From positions 1 through 64,000 of the forward strand of contig CBFHNR010000008.1 of assembly GCA_965657215.1 (NCBI GenBank): a DNA stretch of 64,000 bases, in the 5' to 3' direction. Numbering within the stretch: position 1 is the first letter of the stretch; every line of letters starts with the position of its first letter. The notes below the pieces were generated by a model. It was not told the origin of the DNA, did not search any database, and saw nothing but the letters and a program-made list of their open reading frames with translations. A program made the translations under genes and the position numbers. Positions 50,354-58,660 of the stretch are shown here, piece by piece. The DNA comes from JAHEJA01 sp965657215. GTDB lineage: Bacteria; Pseudomonadota; Alphaproteobacteria; Rhodobacterales; Rhodobacteraceae.

Positions 50354-52156
50354 CTAGAAAGTCCTTGTTTTAGGAGCGATCCTCTCAAGTGAGATACCGC
50401 CCTCTCCTTCGGTTGTCAGCGGATCCACGACGACCGGACGATAGCTAAGGTCAACTGTGTTGCCCTCAACGCGACCAATTGTGTGAACACGCCAGTTATC
50501 ATCATCACGCGTCGTGAAATCCTCATGCGCATGTGCGCCACGGCTTTCTTTACGCGCCTCTGCGCCAACAATCGTTGCCAAAGCGTTTGGCATCAAGTTG
50601 GTCAATTCTAATGTTTCCATCAAATCTGAGTTCCAGACAAGGCTGCGATCCGTGACCTTGATGTCATCCATTTTGCCTGCGATGGCTTTCATCTTGTCTT
50701 TGCCTTCGGACATTGTTTTTGACGTCCGGAACACGGCGGCGTCCGCTTGCATTGTCTTTTGCATTTCAAGACGAAGCTCAGCAGTCGACATCGTTCCGGT
50801 TGCATGACGTAGACCATCAAAACGATCCATCGCTTTGTCAACTTCGGCTTGGTTTGTAGATGGAACAGCTGTCGCGGGATCAACCACTTGGCCTGCACGA
50901 ATTGCGGCCGCGCGGCCAAAGACCACCAAGTCGATCAAAGAGTTTGATCCAAGACGGTTTGCCCCATGCACAGAAGCACATCCAGCTTCGCCCACAGCCA
51001 TCAGGCCTGGTACGATTGCATTTGGATCATCCGCACTTGGGTCGAGGACCTCGCCCCAATAGTTGGTCGGAATACCGCCCATATTGTAGTGAACCGTCGG
51101 GATAACAGGGATCGGCTCTTTGGTGACATCTACACCTGCAAAAATTTTCGCAGATTCAGAAATACCAGGAAGCCGTTCTGCTAATGCGTCCGCAGGAAGG
51201 TGGCTTAGGTTGAGGTGGATATGATCCCCGCCTTCACCAACACCACGACCTTCGCGGACCTCCATTGTCATACACCGTGAGACGTAATCTCTTGGCGCAA
51301 GGTCTTTATAGTGGGGCGCATAGCGTTCCATGAACCGCTCGCCTTCTGAGTTGGTCAAATATCCACCTTCGCCACGCGCACCTTCAGTAATCAAACACCC
51401 TGAGCCATAAATGCCTGTTGGGTGGAACTGAACGAATTCCATGTCCTGCAAAGGAAGACCTGCACGCGCGACCATGCCGCCGCCGTCACCTGTACAGGTA
51501 TGCGCAGATGTTGCGCTGAAATAGGCACGACCGTATCCACCCGTCGCCAAAACAACCATTTTTGCGTTAAAGATGTGCATTGTTCCGTCATCAAGCTTCC
51601 AACAGACAACGCCTGTGCATTTGCCGTCGGTCATGATCAAATCAATGGCGAAATATTCAATGTAGAATTCCGCATTGTTTTTTAGGGATTGGCCATAAAG
51701 CGTGTGCAAAATCGCGTGACCTGTTCGGTCGGCTGCTGCACAGGTTCGCTGAACGGCTGGGCCTTCGCCAAATTCAGTTGTGTGTCCGCCAAAGGGACGT
51801 TGATAAATCTTGCCCTCTTCTGTGCGGCTAAAGGGAACGCCGTAGTGTTCCAATTCATAGACCGCCTTGGGGGCTTCGCGTGCGAGGTATTCCATCGCAT
51901 CGGTGTCACCTAGCCAGTCAGAGCCTTTGACGGTGTCATACATGTGCCATTGCCAATGATCTGGCCCCATGTTCGACAAAGATGCCGCAATACCGCCCTG
52001 TGCCGCAACTGTGTGCGAGCGTGTTGGGAAAACCTTGGTCACACAGGCAGTGCGCAGGCCTTGTTCCGCCATGCCAAGGGTCGCACGGAGACCAGCGCCG
52101 CCAGCGCCAACAACAACGACGTCGTAATCATGAGTTTCGTAAGTGTAAGCTGCCAT
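50354..52156 (-). CDS. sdhA: Succinate dehydrogenase flavoprotein subunit
   Basis: 600 residues. It has the FAD fold DYDVVVVGAGGAGLRATLGM, the covalent-flavin histidine motif RSHTVAAQGGIAASL, the substrate site LITEGARGEGGYLTN and the catalytic base region HYNMGGIPTNYWGEVL. It oxidises succinate to fumarate at the inner face of the membrane as part of complex II. Starts 12 bases after sdhD. Confidence 0.98.
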   Translation of the reverse strand: MAAYTYETHDYDVVVVGAGGAGLRATLGMAEQGLRTACVTKVFPTRSHTVAAQGGIAASLSNMGPDHWQWHMYDTVKGSDWLGDTDAMEYLAREAPKAVYELEHYGVPFSRTEEGKIYQRPFGGHTTEFGEGPAVQRTCAAADRTGHAILHTLYGQSLKNNAEFYIEYFAIDLIMTDGKCTGVVCWKLDDGTMHIFNAKMVVLATGGYGRAYFSATSAHTCTGDGGGMVARAGLPLQDMEFVQFHPTGIYGSGCLITEGARGEGGYLTNSEGERFMERYAPHYKDLAPRDYVSRCMTMEVREGRGVGEGGDHIHLNLSHLPADALAERLPGISESAKIFAGVDVTKEPIPVIPTVHYNMGGIPTNYWGEVLDPSADDPNAIVPGLMAVGEAGCASVHGANRLGSNSLIDLVVFGRAAAIRAGQVVDPATAVPSTNQAEVDKAMDRFDGLRHATGTMSTAELRLEMQKTMQADAAVFRTSKTMSEGKDKMKAIAGKMDDIKVTDRSLVWNSDLMETLELTNLMPNALATIVGAEARKESRGAHAHEDFTTRDDDNWRVHTIGRVEGNTVDLSYRPVVVDPLTTEGEGGISLERIAPKTRTF

Positions 52157-52168
52157 TATCTTTGCCTC

Positions 52169-52540
52169 TTAGAGTGCCATCTTCGCGATTGCGAATAAGC
52201 CAGTTGCCATTGCGCCATAGGCCAAGCATTTGACGAGAATGATTGTGATTTTTTGGGCCAAGCCGTGAACGTAATCTTCGATCAAAACCTGAGCGCCAGA
52301 TTGGAAGTGCTCGAGCCCAGCGATGATTGTCAAAGCGGCAATGATTGCAGGAAACGGCCGTGCAAAATAAGCGGTGACTGTGTCGTGGCTTTCGCCAACA
52401 ACGGATCCGAATGTGAAGACAAAGAGCGGGATCAAGATCAAAAGCGCTACTGAGCTAACTTTCATAGCCCAAAAGTGTGCAGTCCCTGACTTGGCACTGC
52501 CCATACCTACGGCGCGTTTGCGGTCTGTTAAATAACGCAT
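52169..52540 (-). CDS. sdhD: Succinate dehydrogenase membrane anchor subunit D
   Basis: 123 residues, three membrane helices (MKVSSVALLILIPLFVFTFGSVV; FPAIIAALTIIAGLEHF; IITILVKCLAYGAMATGLFAIAKM). HFQSGAQVLIEDYVHG has the Asp-Tyr pair near the quinone site, and the loop His residues may bind haem. Ten bases after sdhC. Confidence 0.92.
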   Translation of the reverse strand: MRYLTDRKRAVGMGSAKSGTAHFWAMKVSSVALLILIPLFVFTFGSVVGESHDTVTAYFARPFPAIIAALTIIAGLEHFQSGAQVLIEDYVHGLAQKITIILVKCLAYGAMATGLFAIAKMAL

Positions 52541-52550
52541 TGCAGCCTCC

Positions 52551-52934
52551 TTATAAAACGATGACAGTCAAAGCTGTCAAAACAAAGGACCCGATCACGA
52601 CGGCCCACCCCAATTTATAGGCCGTTGGCAAATCAAGTCCAACAGCATTGTCCCAGATCAAGTGACGCACGCCGCCAAGGGTGTGATACCAAATCGCCCA
52701 AATGGTTCCGAGCATGACAAGCTTACCAAACCAGCTGGTCATGACCGCATCAGCAACTGCAAAGTATTCAGGCGAGGTCGCCGCAGAGAGCAACCACCAG
52801 ATCGACAAAAGAGCGCCAACAATCAAAGCATTGCCTGTGATGCGCACAAAGATCGACGTCATAGAGGTAAGTTGGGGACGATAAATCGTCAAATGGGGGG
52901 ACAGCGGGCGATTGCCACGGTTCACGTCAGCCAT
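52551..52934 (-). CDS. sdhC: Succinate dehydrogenase cytochrome b556 subunit C
   Basis: 127 residues. Signature RPLSPHLTIYRPQLTSMTSIFVRITG at the start, and WYHTLGGVRHLIWDNAVG with the haem-ligand histidine of helix II. Three membrane helices. First gene of the operon sdhC-sdhD-sdhA-lipoprotein-sulfotransferase-sdhB; its upstream region holds two kinds of operator-like site. Confidence 0.95.
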   Translation of the reverse strand: MADVNRGNRPLSPHLTIYRPQLTSMTSIFVRITGNALIVGALLSIWWLLSAATSPEYFAVADAVMTSWFGKLVMLGTIWAIWYHTLGGVRHLIWDNAVGLDLPTAYKLGWAVVIGSFVLTALTVIVL

Positions 52935-52963
52935 TAAGTCCAGCCTTTCGGTTCACATGTGTT

Positions 52964-52979
52964 GTGTACAATTGTACAC
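52964..52979. promoter_or_regulatory. Perfect 16-bp palindrome before sdhC
   Basis: GTGTACAATTGTACAC, 30 to 45 bp upstream of the sdhC ATG. On the minus strand a TTGTCG and TAGTAT pair (18-bp spacing) lies just before it, so the palindrome would sit at the transcription start, a repressor position. The symmetry suits a GntR- or MarR-type dimer. Confidence 0.6.
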
Positions 52980-53073
52980 TTCAGATAATCATCTATACTA
53001 CGTCTTACTTCGTTTTAACGACAAGACCAGTGGCATTGATAGAGTTAGCGCTAAAAAATATCATATATCACTC

Positions 53074-53108
53074 TTTGTGATCACATAAATATATCAAGTG
53101 ATCACAAA
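53074..53108. promoter_or_regulatory. Paired GTGATCAC boxes upstream of the sdh operon
   Basis: Two perfect GTGATCAC palindromes (53077-53084 and 53098-53105), each with outer AAA/TTT flanks, start to start exactly 21 bp apart. The same arrangement occurs upstream of sucC. Two full helical turns suggest cooperative binding of two dimers on one DNA face. Confidence 0.7.
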
Positions 53109-53175
53109 ATTTTATCTTCAAATTTTGCAATTAAAATTTGATTCATTTTAACCCCAAACGCCACCGTGGATTACG

Positions 53176-53877
53176 TCAAAAACTGCTAAATTGCTCTCTT
53201 AGATGGCCTTCGAACTCTGAACACAGAGTGATGGATTGATCTTGCAGATCATAATAGGCATTTGCCTCGCCGCAGTCCTCTAGTTTTACGTCTATATCAA
53301 TTGGAAAACGGAACTGATCGGCTAAAAAGTCCACCTCTTGGGACAGAAATTCGGCATAGAAGCCAGTTTCCGGTCCTTTGTAAACCAACTGCCCTTTGAG
53401 CTCTGCCATCTCATCGAGAACAGGACCCCAGCTATCGTTGGCAATTTCGAATTCTTCTTCGCAACTGATCGCTCTCTCTTCGGGCAATCCAAGCTCTTGA
53501 GCCAAGTCATCACGCTCATCAGGATTTGCACCATAGAATAGGCAAATCAAGTTGAAATAACGTTGTTCATCTGGACCATGTGTGTCCCAAAAAATGGGCT
53601 GGCTCTGCGCTTCTGCGTCAAATCCAAAGGCTGCATCATAGGCAACGGCTTGCGCGTTTTCCTCTTGATACAGCCTATCAATCAGGAGAACCGACAAAAC
53701 ATCCGCGGCATCCTCTTCTTGGCCAAAAATAGGGAGCTGCATTTGATCAATGATTGCATGCCCCAATTCGTGATAGAGGACAGAGGCCAAATTCGAGATG
53801 ACAAACTCATTCTCTTCAGCCGCGACACCCTACCCAACAGATGCCGCCATAACAAGGCCTAAAATAGACTGCTTCAT
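53176..53877 (-). pseudogene. DUF4344-type metallopeptidase with an in-frame TAG in the signal peptide
   Basis: From ATG 53877 (GAGGGA upstream) the frame reads MKQSILGLVMAASVG, then TAG at 53830-53832, then GVAAEENEFVISNLASVLYHELGHAII and on to a TAA at 53176. The reading frame across the stop restores a normal Sec signal (cleavage after VAA), and the mature part has the zinc site HELGH, a following EEDAADVLSV block and four cysteines, as in DUF4344 putative metallopeptidases. A TTG at 53790 could start a cytoplasmic form, but without export it is unlikely to work. So a nonsense mutation or a sequence error. Confidence 0.8.
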
Positions 53878-53883
53878 AATCCC

Positions 53884-54915
53884 TCACTTCGGGCAGAGCG
53901 CCCAATAATCTAAATCTAACAATACCGCAGGGTTATATTTGCCATTCTCGTCTTTTAAATCAACAACTGACTTGTCTTTGCGCGCAACCAATCGCAAGCG
54001 AAGCGCCCCAACACCCTCGGCGGCTGTATCGGCCTTATCCAAAACTTCGGACCATGCGGTGATTGTGTCGCCGGCAAAACAGGGGTTCGCATGAGCGCCA
54101 GAATTCAATCCCACAATCATTTGGGCATTCGCGAGACCGTTAAACGCTAAGGCCCGCGCCATTGAAATGACATGCCCACCATAAATCAACCGCTGACCAT
54201 CGGGGCGGAATGTGGCGTCGAAATGCACCTTGGCCGTGTTTTGCCACAGCCGTGTGGCCATCATATGCTCTGCTTCTTCGATCGTGACGCCATCGACGTG
54301 ATCAATTTTTTCACCAACCTCATAATCGCCCCAGCGATGCGCTTCGCCAGATTGTCCAAAATCGTAGTTGGCGAAATTCAAACCATCGGCCAAAACCAAA
54401 TCTTCTGGGTCCAGCGCAGATTTCAAATCAGGAATGACAGTTTCGGGTGCAGGCGCGTCCAAGTCGTTTTTGCGCACCATGACCCAGCGGACATATTCCA
54501 TAACGACGTCATCGTGTTGGTTCATGCCACGGGTGCGCACATAGACAACCCCAGTTTTGCCATTTGAATTTTGCTTTAGACCAATGACCTCTGAGGACGA
54601 TCGCAATGTATCCCCCTCATATACTGGCTTGAGCCAGCGTCCTTCACCGTAGCCAAGGTTTGCAACTGCGTTAAGCGAAATATCAGGGACTGACTTTCCA
54701 AAAATAACGTGAAAGGCCGCGAGATCATCTATAGGAGAGCGCGGCAAACCACAGTTGCGGGCAAATTCATCCGAAGAATACAAAGCATGCCGCATCGGAT
54801 AAAGAGCGTGATAAAGCGCACGCTCCCCTCCTGATACGGTTCTTGGAACCGCATGATCAATGACTTGACCAATTGTATAATCTTCAAAAAATCGGCCCGC
54901 ATTGGTTTTTGCCAT
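53884..54915 (-). CDS. mch: Mesaconyl-CoA hydratase (double MaoC/hot-dog domain)
   Basis: 343 residues, matching the length of the Rhodobacter enzyme. It hydrates mesaconyl-C1-CoA to beta-methylmalyl-CoA in the ethylmalonyl-CoA pathway. Recognised by GRFFEDYTIGQVIDHAVPRTVSGGERALYHALYPMRHAL, HVIFGKSVPDISLNAVANLGY, VYVRTRGMNQHDDVVMEYVRWVMVRK, and the second domain with HMMATRLWQNTAKVHFDA. Its ATG overlaps the DUF1737 stop by one base, and the mcl2-like gene lies upstream in the same operon. Confidence 0.93.
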   Translation of the reverse strand: MAKTNAGRFFEDYTIGQVIDHAVPRTVSGGERALYHALYPMRHALYSSDEFARNCGLPRSPIDDLAAFHVIFGKSVPDISLNAVANLGYGEGRWLKPVYEGDTLRSSSEVIGLKQNSNGKTGVVYVRTRGMNQHDDVVMEYVRWVMVRKNDLDAPAPETVIPDLKSALDPEDLVLADGLNFANYDFGQSGEAHRWGDYEVGEKIDHVDGVTIEEAEHMMATRLWQNTAKVHFDATFRPDGQRLIYGGHVISMARALAFNGLANAQMIVGLNSGAHANPCFAGDTITAWSEVLDKADTAAEGVGALRLRLVARKDKSVVDLKDENGKYNPAVLLDLDYWALCPK

Positions 54916-55121
54916 TACTGCTCTCCTAGTTTCATGTCTTTTGAATACTCTGCATCCACTGTTTTTATAACAGCTTGCGCACAGCGCATTTTGCCATTGT
55001 TCTGATCAAAGGCGTAGGATGGGTCACCATAAAGCTCCCACCCTTTCGACAAGGCCAAGGTTACTTTGTGGCAAAACGCAGATGTATCCTCTTCTGTCAG
55101 AAGACGGTATAACTGTGCCAT
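54915..55121 (-). CDS. DUF1737 domain protein, 68 residues
   Basis: MAQLYRLLTEEDTSAFCHKV, then ALSKGWELYGDPSYAFDQNNGKMRCAQAVIK, the complete single DUF1737 domain, followed by a short charged tail. Function unknown. Start 55121 lies 4 bases after the NnrU gene stop; an in-frame start at 55169 would overlap that gene. The stop overlaps the mch start (TAATG), so it is coupled to the pathway enzyme. Confidence 0.85.
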   Translation of the reverse strand: MAQLYRLLTEEDTSAFCHKVTLALSKGWELYGDPSYAFDQNNGKMRCAQAVIKTVDAEYSKDMKLGEQ

Positions 55122-55125
55122 GCGA

Positions 55126-55671
55126 TCACCCGGGGAATGGGTTGACGCCAAGCGCCATGTGAATGCCAACGATTACGGCAAACACGCCTACGGTGATTGC
55201 AACGAATAACCAGTCGCGACCTTTATCACCTGGGGCTGGACGATCCCAAGTGGTTTGCTTGTTGATCAAAATGACACTCACAACAGCCCAAGCCAACATG
55301 CCACCGAACAAGATGATGGACGCTAAATCTCCATTGACTAACAAATGAGCAAAGGCCCAAAGCTTCACCGACGCCAGCATGGGATGCCGCATCCGACCGC
55401 GCAAGCGACCCTTGGTATGCGCCATCGCAAAAACTGCGACTGCGACAACCATAAGAAGGTTATTGATGTGAACGAAAAAGGCGGGGGGCGACCAAACTAG
55501 GATGGTGTCTGCCATCCGATAGCCAACTATGATCATAACGAGCCCAACACCCAATAAAAGGGCAATCACGCCACGACCCTTGTCGCCCAATGAGGCGCGA
55601 AAATCTGGTGTGACTCGTTTCAACAAATGGGGCACGATCCAAAGGATCATCCCTAAAATTAGTAGTGTCAT
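55126..55671 (-). CDS. NnrU family membrane protein
   Basis: 181 residues with about five membrane helices and conserved NnrU features: VPHLLKRVTPDFRASLGDKGRG, then VHINNLLMVVAVAVFAMAHTKGRLRGRMRHPMLASVKLWAFAHLLVNGDLASIILFG, with several histidines that may bind haem or quinone. NnrU was named from denitrification loci; no nitrite reductase genes are here. It sits between mcl2 and DUF1737 with short gaps. Confidence 0.88.
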   Translation of the reverse strand: MTLLILGMILWIVPHLLKRVTPDFRASLGDKGRGVIALLLGVGLVMIIVGYRMADTILVWSPPAFFVHINNLLMVVAVAVFAMAHTKGRLRGRMRHPMLASVKLWAFAHLLVNGDLASIILFGGMLAWAVVSVILINKQTTWDRPAPGDKGRDWLFVAITVGVFAVIVGIHMALGVNPFPG

Positions 55672-55674
55672 GTT

Positions 55675-56535
55675 TTACTCCGCTGTTAATGCGGCAATAG
55701 CCTCGGCTTTTGCCAACGTTTTCTTTGCCGTTTCAACATGCAGGTTTTCAACAATTTTACCATCGACAACTGCAACCCCTTGGCCAGAAGCTTCAGTTTC
55801 TTCAAAAGCAGCGATTTGCCGCCGAGCGGTTTCTAGTTCAATTTCTGAGGGCGCAAAGGACGTATTGGCGATCTCAATCTGAGCTGGATGGATTAACGTC
55901 TTGCCATCAAAGCCCAAGTCACGGCCCTGCTCGCATTCAAAGTTAAGGCCCTCGTCGTCCTTGAATTGGTTATAAACGCCGTCTATCGCGACGACATTAT
56001 GGGCCCGCGCCGCAAGCAAAATGGTTTGAAGCGACATCTGCATGGGCAAGCGATCCCCACGGGTGCGGCAATTCAATTCCTTAGCCAAATCATTCGTGCC
56101 CGCCACAAAACCCGTCAGCTGCGGATGCGCCGCAATCTCCAAGGCGTTCAAGATGCCCAAAGGCGTTTCCATCATGGCCCAAATCGGGGTGTCATTGCCC
56201 AATCTATCCACAACATCCTGAACATCGCTCGCAGAATTCACTTTGGGCACTAGAATTGCATCCACCTCAACATCCTTGAGGGCGGCAATGTCCCCTTCGC
56301 CCCATTCCGTATCCAGACCGTTGATCCGAATAATTCTAAAACGATTCCCATAACTACCTTGGGCAAGCGCCGCCTTCAATGTGTCGCGCGCGGCGATCTT
56401 GGCGTCAGGCGTGACAGCATCCTCTAGATCAAAAATAATAGCATCAACAGGCAAACCGCGCGCTTTGTCTAAGGCCCGATCTTTTGACCCTGGAATATAT
56501 AGAACTGAACGAAACGGGCGATTTGAGTGATCCAT
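55675..56535 (-). CDS. mcl2: HpcH/HpaI (CitE-like) lyase, probable (3S)-malyl-CoA thioesterase
   Basis: 286 residues. CitE-type barrel: RSVLYIPGSKDRALDKAR, DAIIFDLEDAVTPDAK (metal-binding Asp region), RIIRINGLDTEWGEGD, DAILVPKVNSASDVQ, WAMMETPLGILNA and the C-terminal GFDGKTLIHPAQIEIAN. It matches Mcl2 of Rhodobacter, which hydrolyses (3S)-malyl-CoA to malate, more than the longer Mcl1 lyase (about 318 residues). Its operon partner mch supports this. Start 56535 has GGAGAAG upstream; an in-frame start lies 5 codons earlier. Other CitE-like activities are possible. Confidence 0.8.
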   Translation of the reverse strand: MDHSNRPFRSVLYIPGSKDRALDKARGLPVDAIIFDLEDAVTPDAKIAARDTLKAALAQGSYGNRFRIIRINGLDTEWGEGDIAALKDVEVDAILVPKVNSASDVQDVVDRLGNDTPIWAMMETPLGILNALEIAAHPQLTGFVAGTNDLAKELNCRTRGDRLPMQMSLQTILLAARAHNVVAIDGVYNQFKDDEGLNFECEQGRDLGFDGKTLIHPAQIEIANTSFAPSEIELETARRQIAAFEETEASGQGVAVVDGKIVENLHVETAKKTLAKAEAIAALTAE

Positions 56536-56601
56536 TTTTCTTCTCCGCAATAAAGTTGCGCCAAAATAGGCATTTTAAGAATAAAACTTCAAGCACATTT
56601 T

Positions 56602-56614
56602 TGCCGCAGCGCAG
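56602..56614. promoter_or_regulatory. GCCGC-N3-GCAG motif upstream of mcl2
   Basis: TGCCGCAGCGCAG, 67 to 79 bp upstream of the mcl2 ATG, almost the same distance as for ecm and mdh. Confidence 0.55.
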
Positions 56615-56618
56615 CAAA

Positions 56619-57371
56619 TTACACAACGGCAATCCAGATGAGGCGGACACCTGTGAGCGCAAGCAAAACATAAGTCAGCCCAAAAAAGAGCCGATCTGAT
56701 ATGATTTTATGCCCGATGACCCCAAGCCAAACACCCAAAAAGGCAAAAGGGGCCAAGAGCAAATCTAAGGTCAACGTCTCAAGACTAAATAATCCAAGAA
56801 AGGCATAAGGAACCGCCTTGATCATGTTTATAACCCAAAAGATCACGACTGTTGACGCTTGATATTCGGTTTTGGTGGGATTTTTGGACAACAAATAGAT
56901 CGCCGCAGGGGGGCCTCCTGCGTGACTGATAAAGCTGGTAAATCCAGAGGCACCCCCTGCTATCAAACCGACCCAATCTGGGGGATCATGTTTAAGCCGA
57001 CCAATTAAACCAGCGCGCTGCATCCACTGCCAAATCACAAAAGCAAGTGCCATGATCCCTAACATTATCCGAAAGACATCTGCATTCACTTGATTATAAA
57101 CGAATGCGCCGAGGGCAATTCCAGGAAGGGCACCGATAACCATCAACAACGATTCGCGTGTTTGCCACTTGCCCCAATAGGGTTTTAGGCTCGTGACATC
57201 CATCAGCATTAAAAGCGGCAACATTATTCCAATTGCTTGCCCAGGATCAATCACTGTGGCGAGAATCGCCCCTGCGGCAAACGCCGCACCAGAGCCAAAT
57301 CCTCCTTTGGAAATGCCTGCAAAGACAACGGCAAGCGCAGCAATCGCAAAAAATACTGGGTCCGTTATCAC
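56619..57371 (-). CDS. TauE/SafE family sulfite/organosulfonate exporter-like permease
   Basis: 250 residues with about eight membrane helices. Opening FFAIAALAVVFAGISKGGFGSGAAFAAGAILA and the second half WVGLIAGGASGFTSFISHAGGPPAAIYLLSK show the TauE duplicated G-x-G-G-G pattern. Start is taken as GTG 57371 because the longer frame up to 57467 runs through the mdh promoter motif and lacks membrane-protein character. It is divergent from mdh. The substrate is unknown; sulfite, sulfoacetate or other anions are possible. Confidence 0.85.
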   Translation of the reverse strand: MITDPVFFAIAALAVVFAGISKGGFGSGAAFAAGAILATVIDPGQAIGIMLPLLMLMDVTSLKPYWGKWQTRESLLMVIGALPGIALGAFVYNQVNADVFRIMLGIMALAFVIWQWMQRAGLIGRLKHDPPDWVGLIAGGASGFTSFISHAGGPPAAIYLLSKNPTKTEYQASTVVIFWVINMIKAVPYAFLGLFSLETLTLDLLLAPFAFLGVWLGVIGHKIISDRLFFGLTYVLLALTGVRLIWIAVV

Positions 57372-57451
57372 GTTTTGTTTTCCAAAAATTCTATGCCGTT
57401 GCTCGTATTTACGGCAACCGAGATCGCTAACACAAGGGAATTGTCCTTTTG

Positions 57452-57464
57452 CGCCGCAACGCAG
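57452..57464. promoter_or_regulatory. GCCGC-N3-GCAG motif upstream of mdh
   Basis: CGCCGCAACGCAG, 69 to 81 bp upstream of the mdh ATG, in the spacer shared with the divergent TauE-like gene. Twelve of thirteen positions match the ecm copy. Confidence 0.55.
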
Positions 57465-57532
57465 CACTCTTGCGTCAGAGCTCGGAAAGGACTACCCAGT
57501 GCGCGAGTAAATCAAAGGACCGGAGAATTTCC

Positions 57533-58495
57533 ATGGCCAAAGCAAAAATCGCCCTTATCGGCGCAGGACAAATTGGTGGCACATTAGCCCACCTCGCAGC
57601 GATCAAAGAATTGGGCGATGTCGTTCTTTTCGATATCGCAGAAGGCACACCGCAGGGCAAAGCCCTCGACATCGCCGAGTCCGGCCCCGCCGAAGGGTTT
57701 GATGGGTCGTTCAAGGGAACAAACGACTATGCCGATATCGCAGGCGCGGATGTTTGTATCGTAACAGCAGGTGTTGCCCGCAAGCCAGGCATGAGCCGTG
57801 ACGACCTTTTGGGCATCAACCTAAAAGTCATGAAATCTGTTGGCGAAGGCATCGCAGCCCATGCGCCAAACGCATTTGTAATTTGTATCACAAACCCGCT
57901 TGATGCGATGGTATGGGCGCTTCGTGAATTCTCAGGCTTGCCACACCACAAAGTCTGCGGCATGGCGGGTGTCCTAGATTCAGCACGCTTCCGTCACTTC
58001 TTGTCAGAAGAATTCAACGTCTCAATGCGCGATGTGACTGCATTCGTTTTGGGCGGCCACGGTGATACCATGGTGCCATTGGCGCGCTATTCCACGGTTG
58101 CGGGTATTCCATTGCCTGACCTTGTGGAAATGGGCTGGACAACTCAGGACAAATTGGATGCAATCATCCAACGCACCCGTGATGGCGGTGCCGAGATCGT
58201 TGGTTTGTTGAAAACAGGATCCGCATTCTACGCTCCTGCAACGTCTGCAATCGAAATGGCCGAAGCCTATTTGAAAGACCAAAAACGCCTCTTGCCCTGT
58301 GCTGCATATTGCGATGGTGAATTGGGTCTCAAAGGCATGTATGTTGGTGTTCCGACAATAATCGGTGCCGGTGGTATCGAGAAAATCGTCAACATCAAAA
58401 TGAACAAAGACGAACAAGCCATGTTCGACAAATCCGTTGACGCAGTCAAAGGTTTGGTCGACGCATGCAAAGGCATCGACGGCTCACTCGCGTAA
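57533..58495 (+). CDS. mdh: Malate dehydrogenase
   Basis: 320 residues, NAD-dependent LDH-like malate dehydrogenase of alphaproteobacteria. KIALIGAGQIGGTLAHLAA (NAD fold), GVARKPGMSRDDLLGINLKVM (substrate-binding arginine loop), VICITNPLDAMVWAL and VLGGHGDTMVPLAR (catalytic His). ATG 57533 has CCGGAGA upstream; the open frame extends earlier without support. It supplies oxaloacetate and draws malate from both the TCA cycle and the ethylmalonyl-CoA pathway. Followed by a terminator and then sucC. Confidence 0.97.
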   Translation: MAKAKIALIGAGQIGGTLAHLAAIKELGDVVLFDIAEGTPQGKALDIAESGPAEGFDGSFKGTNDYADIAGADVCIVTAGVARKPGMSRDDLLGINLKVMKSVGEGIAAHAPNAFVICITNPLDAMVWALREFSGLPHHKVCGMAGVLDSARFRHFLSEEFNVSMRDVTAFVLGGHGDTMVPLARYSTVAGIPLPDLVEMGWTTQDKLDAIIQRTRDGGAEIVGLLKTGSAFYAPATSAIEMAEAYLKDQKRLLPCAAYCDGELGLKGMYVGVPTIIGAGGIEKIVNIKMNKDEQAMFDKSVDAVKGLVDACKGIDGSLA

Positions 58496-58512
58496 GCCAA
58501 TTAAGTCTAGAG

Positions 58513-58543
58513 AAAAGCCCACGGAATTAGCGTGGGCTTTTTT
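58513..58543 (+). terminator. Intrinsic terminator after mdh
   Basis: An 11-bp stem, AAAAGCCCACG with CGTGGGCTTTT around a 7-base loop, ending in a T run. It separates mdh from sucCDAB. Confidence 0.92.
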
Positions 58544-58625
58544 CATTTCAAGTTCGCGGTTCACAAGAATCGACTATTCTCTGTTACAACACGACTATTG
58601 TAAGGCGAGAATATACTAACGCATT

Positions 58626-58660
58626 TTTGTGATCACACGCAAAAATCATGTGATCACAAA
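58626..58660. promoter_or_regulatory. Paired GTGATCAC boxes upstream of sucC
   Basis: GTGATCAC at 58629-58636 and 58650-58657, again exactly 21 bp apart and with AAA/TTT flanks as upstream of sdhC. About 110 to 140 bp before the sucC ATG. Confidence 0.7.

Noticed and set aside
13143..53832. Reassigned or suppressed TAG codon as an explanation for the two interrupted genes
   Set aside because: Several intact genes here end in TAG (DUF1178, rluB, SPFH, ecm, GNAT, sdhA and one LuxR-like gene), so TAG is a normal stop and no suppressor tRNA is visible.
57372..57467. N-terminal extension of the TauE/SafE-like permease
   Set aside because: The extension is Cys/Arg-rich and covers the mdh-side motif; family members start at the first membrane helix.
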